From the NCBI GenBank assembly GCA_964640055.1, contig CAZXFH010000014.1, positions 3,452 to 67,451 on the forward strand: 64,000 nt of DNA, given 5' to 3'. The DNA comes from CAZXFH01 sp964640055. Its GTDB lineage: Bacteria; Fidelibacterota; UBA2242; JAFGTP01. Positions 63,180 through 64,000 of this stretch are shown here, piece by piece (within the stretch, counting starts at the first letter, position 1; each line of letters begins with the position of its first letter). The translations under genes and the position numbers were made by a program. Under the pieces are notes generated by a model. It had not been told where the DNA came from and made no database searches. It was given only the letters and a program-made list of their open reading frames with translations.

Positions 63180-63758
63180 TTAATTAGGCGGATTCGGGGG
63201 CATGGGCAGGCCAGTTTCTTCAGCTTCAGCACTCAAGATTAGGTAGGCGACGATCCCTCCCACTGTAATAACACCGCTGGTGATCCATTTCCAGGTGCCT
63301 TTTTTTTCTTTGATCCCTGCCATTTCAAAAGCAATGGAATGCATTACATCGATCAGACCTTCCATATCCCCTTTATAGTCCTCTGTAAAACTCTTTTCAA
63401 TATGGGTTGTGGTACAGTTGATCATCTTGATATCAATGGTATAGCGCTTGCCGATCTTGCCGATGTTGCCGATCACAATGTAGGCCGCACCGCGTTTTTT
63501 ACCGAATTCAGCCACCCGGTTCTTGTCAAAACCATCGGAAAGTTGCCGGGCGATCTCCTGATCCAGGGCATCGATCACCTGACGCTCCATGACTTCAAAT
63601 TTTCCGGTTTTCACAATTTCATTCCGGAAACGCTCAGATAAAACTTTAATCTCCTGGGCATCAAAATATCCCAGCGGTTTAAAGTCTAATACTGCGATTT
63701 TCTGGGCAAATGCTAGGGTTAATGAAAATATCAGAATTACTAATATTTTAATTTTCAC
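63180..63758 (-). CDS. FlgO/CsgG-like protein with C-terminal membrane helix
   Basis: About 192 aa. Signal-like N terminus (ILVILIFSLTLAFAQ), then a FlgO/CsgG-type domain (KIAVLDFKPLGYFD, ERFRNEIVKTGKFEVMERQ, FGKKRGAAYIVIGNIGKIGK, YTIDIKMINCTTTHIEKSF), a lysine-rich hinge and a single hydrophobic helix (about residues 158-176, WITSGVITVGGIVAYLIL). GTG 63758 fits the AGAGAGG site best; a GTG at 63764 is possible. It shares the VIERH/VMERQ motif with the lipoprotein at 16681-17664. The role is unknown, probably envelope related. Confidence 0.8.
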   Translation of the reverse strand: MKIKILVILIFSLTLAFAQKIAVLDFKPLGYFDAQEIKVLSERFRNEIVKTGKFEVMERQVIDALDQEIARQLSDGFDKNRVAEFGKKRGAAYIVIGNIGKIGKRYTIDIKMINCTTTHIEKSFTEDYKGDMEGLIDVMHSIAFEMAGIKEKKGTWKWITSGVITVGGIVAYLILSAEAEETGLPMPPNPPN

Positions 63759-64000
63759 AATCACCTCTCTTCTCTAAGAGCCGTATTTATTTTTTTAATT
63801 TTAACCGAAATCCGTAAGGTTTACCATTTTATTTAATGATATAAATTAGCTAATGTATTAATCTATTTATTTCTCATATTTTTATTTTTGAGCTAATTTT
63901 TCAATAAAGTTAATCAATAAATATTTCGCCACTTCTAATATATTGTTTGCTTTATATCCGGTCAAGTTATTTTTTCTTAACAATAAGATATTATGTTTAT

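Overview
This window most likely comes from a Gram-negative member of the FCB superphylum outside the classical Bacteroidota (Marinimicrobia-, Calditrichota- or KSB1-like). That placement is an inference from three things. Many secreted proteins end in a type IX secretion (T9SS) type A sorting domain with the NYPNPFNP motif. There is a PorV-like outer-membrane protein next to a TonB-dependent receptor that carries a carboxypeptidase-like N-terminal domain. The RpoD-type sigma factor is short (285 aa) and lacks region 1.1. The organism also has a complete V/A-type rotary ATPase operon. No rRNA is present to settle the taxonomy.

Layout. (1) 1-8758, minus strand: a classical translation and division block, tRNA-Val, thrS, infC, rpmI, rplT, pheS, pheT, a ZapB-like coiled coil, zapA and rny (cut by the window edge). 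infC starts with AUU, two bases after thrS. (2) 8939-15146: a metalloenzyme-superfamily phosphatase/mutase paired with an unknown secreted protein, then pruA, a secreted Ntn-hydrolase-like protein, and a NUDIX hydrolase preceded by a strong G-quadruplex motif. (3) 15243-18498: a decay zone with a WD40 pseudogene, another broken secreted-protein remnant, a frameshifted ABC ATPase and several GC-rich palindromic elements. (4) 18575-27744, minus strand: the V-type ATPase operon in the order small membrane ORF, G/H, C, I, K, F, E, A, B, D, followed by a UspA-like protein and a PTS EIIA-like protein.

(5) 28214-34673: a metallophosphoesterase lipoprotein, a shrunken group IIC intron and a 1465-aa T9SS-exported beta-helix protein. 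(6) 35139-48744, plus strand: an eight-gene outer-membrane/secretion operon (TonB receptor, secreted proteins, PorV-like protein, two small barrels, two mosaic paralogous secreted proteins and a GHL10 glycoside-hydrolase-like protein). (7) 48797-50504: an SGNH-hydrolase pseudogene and a second shrunken group IIC intron. (8) 50572-63758, minus strand: rpsU, the sigma factor, a cell-wall-hydrolase and LPP20-like envelope cluster, two large exported proteins and a FlgO/CsgG-like protein.

The most notable signals are these. Two group IIC intron derivatives sit at the same position relative to two different rho-independent terminators. A tandem gene pair is mosaic, with an approximately 0.5 kb low-GC block and a tract of more than 300 bp that is identical to the neighbouring paralog. 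The rotary ATPase operon is translationally coupled to UspA-like and EIIA-like proteins. No CRISPR array, prophage or intact transposase was seen.
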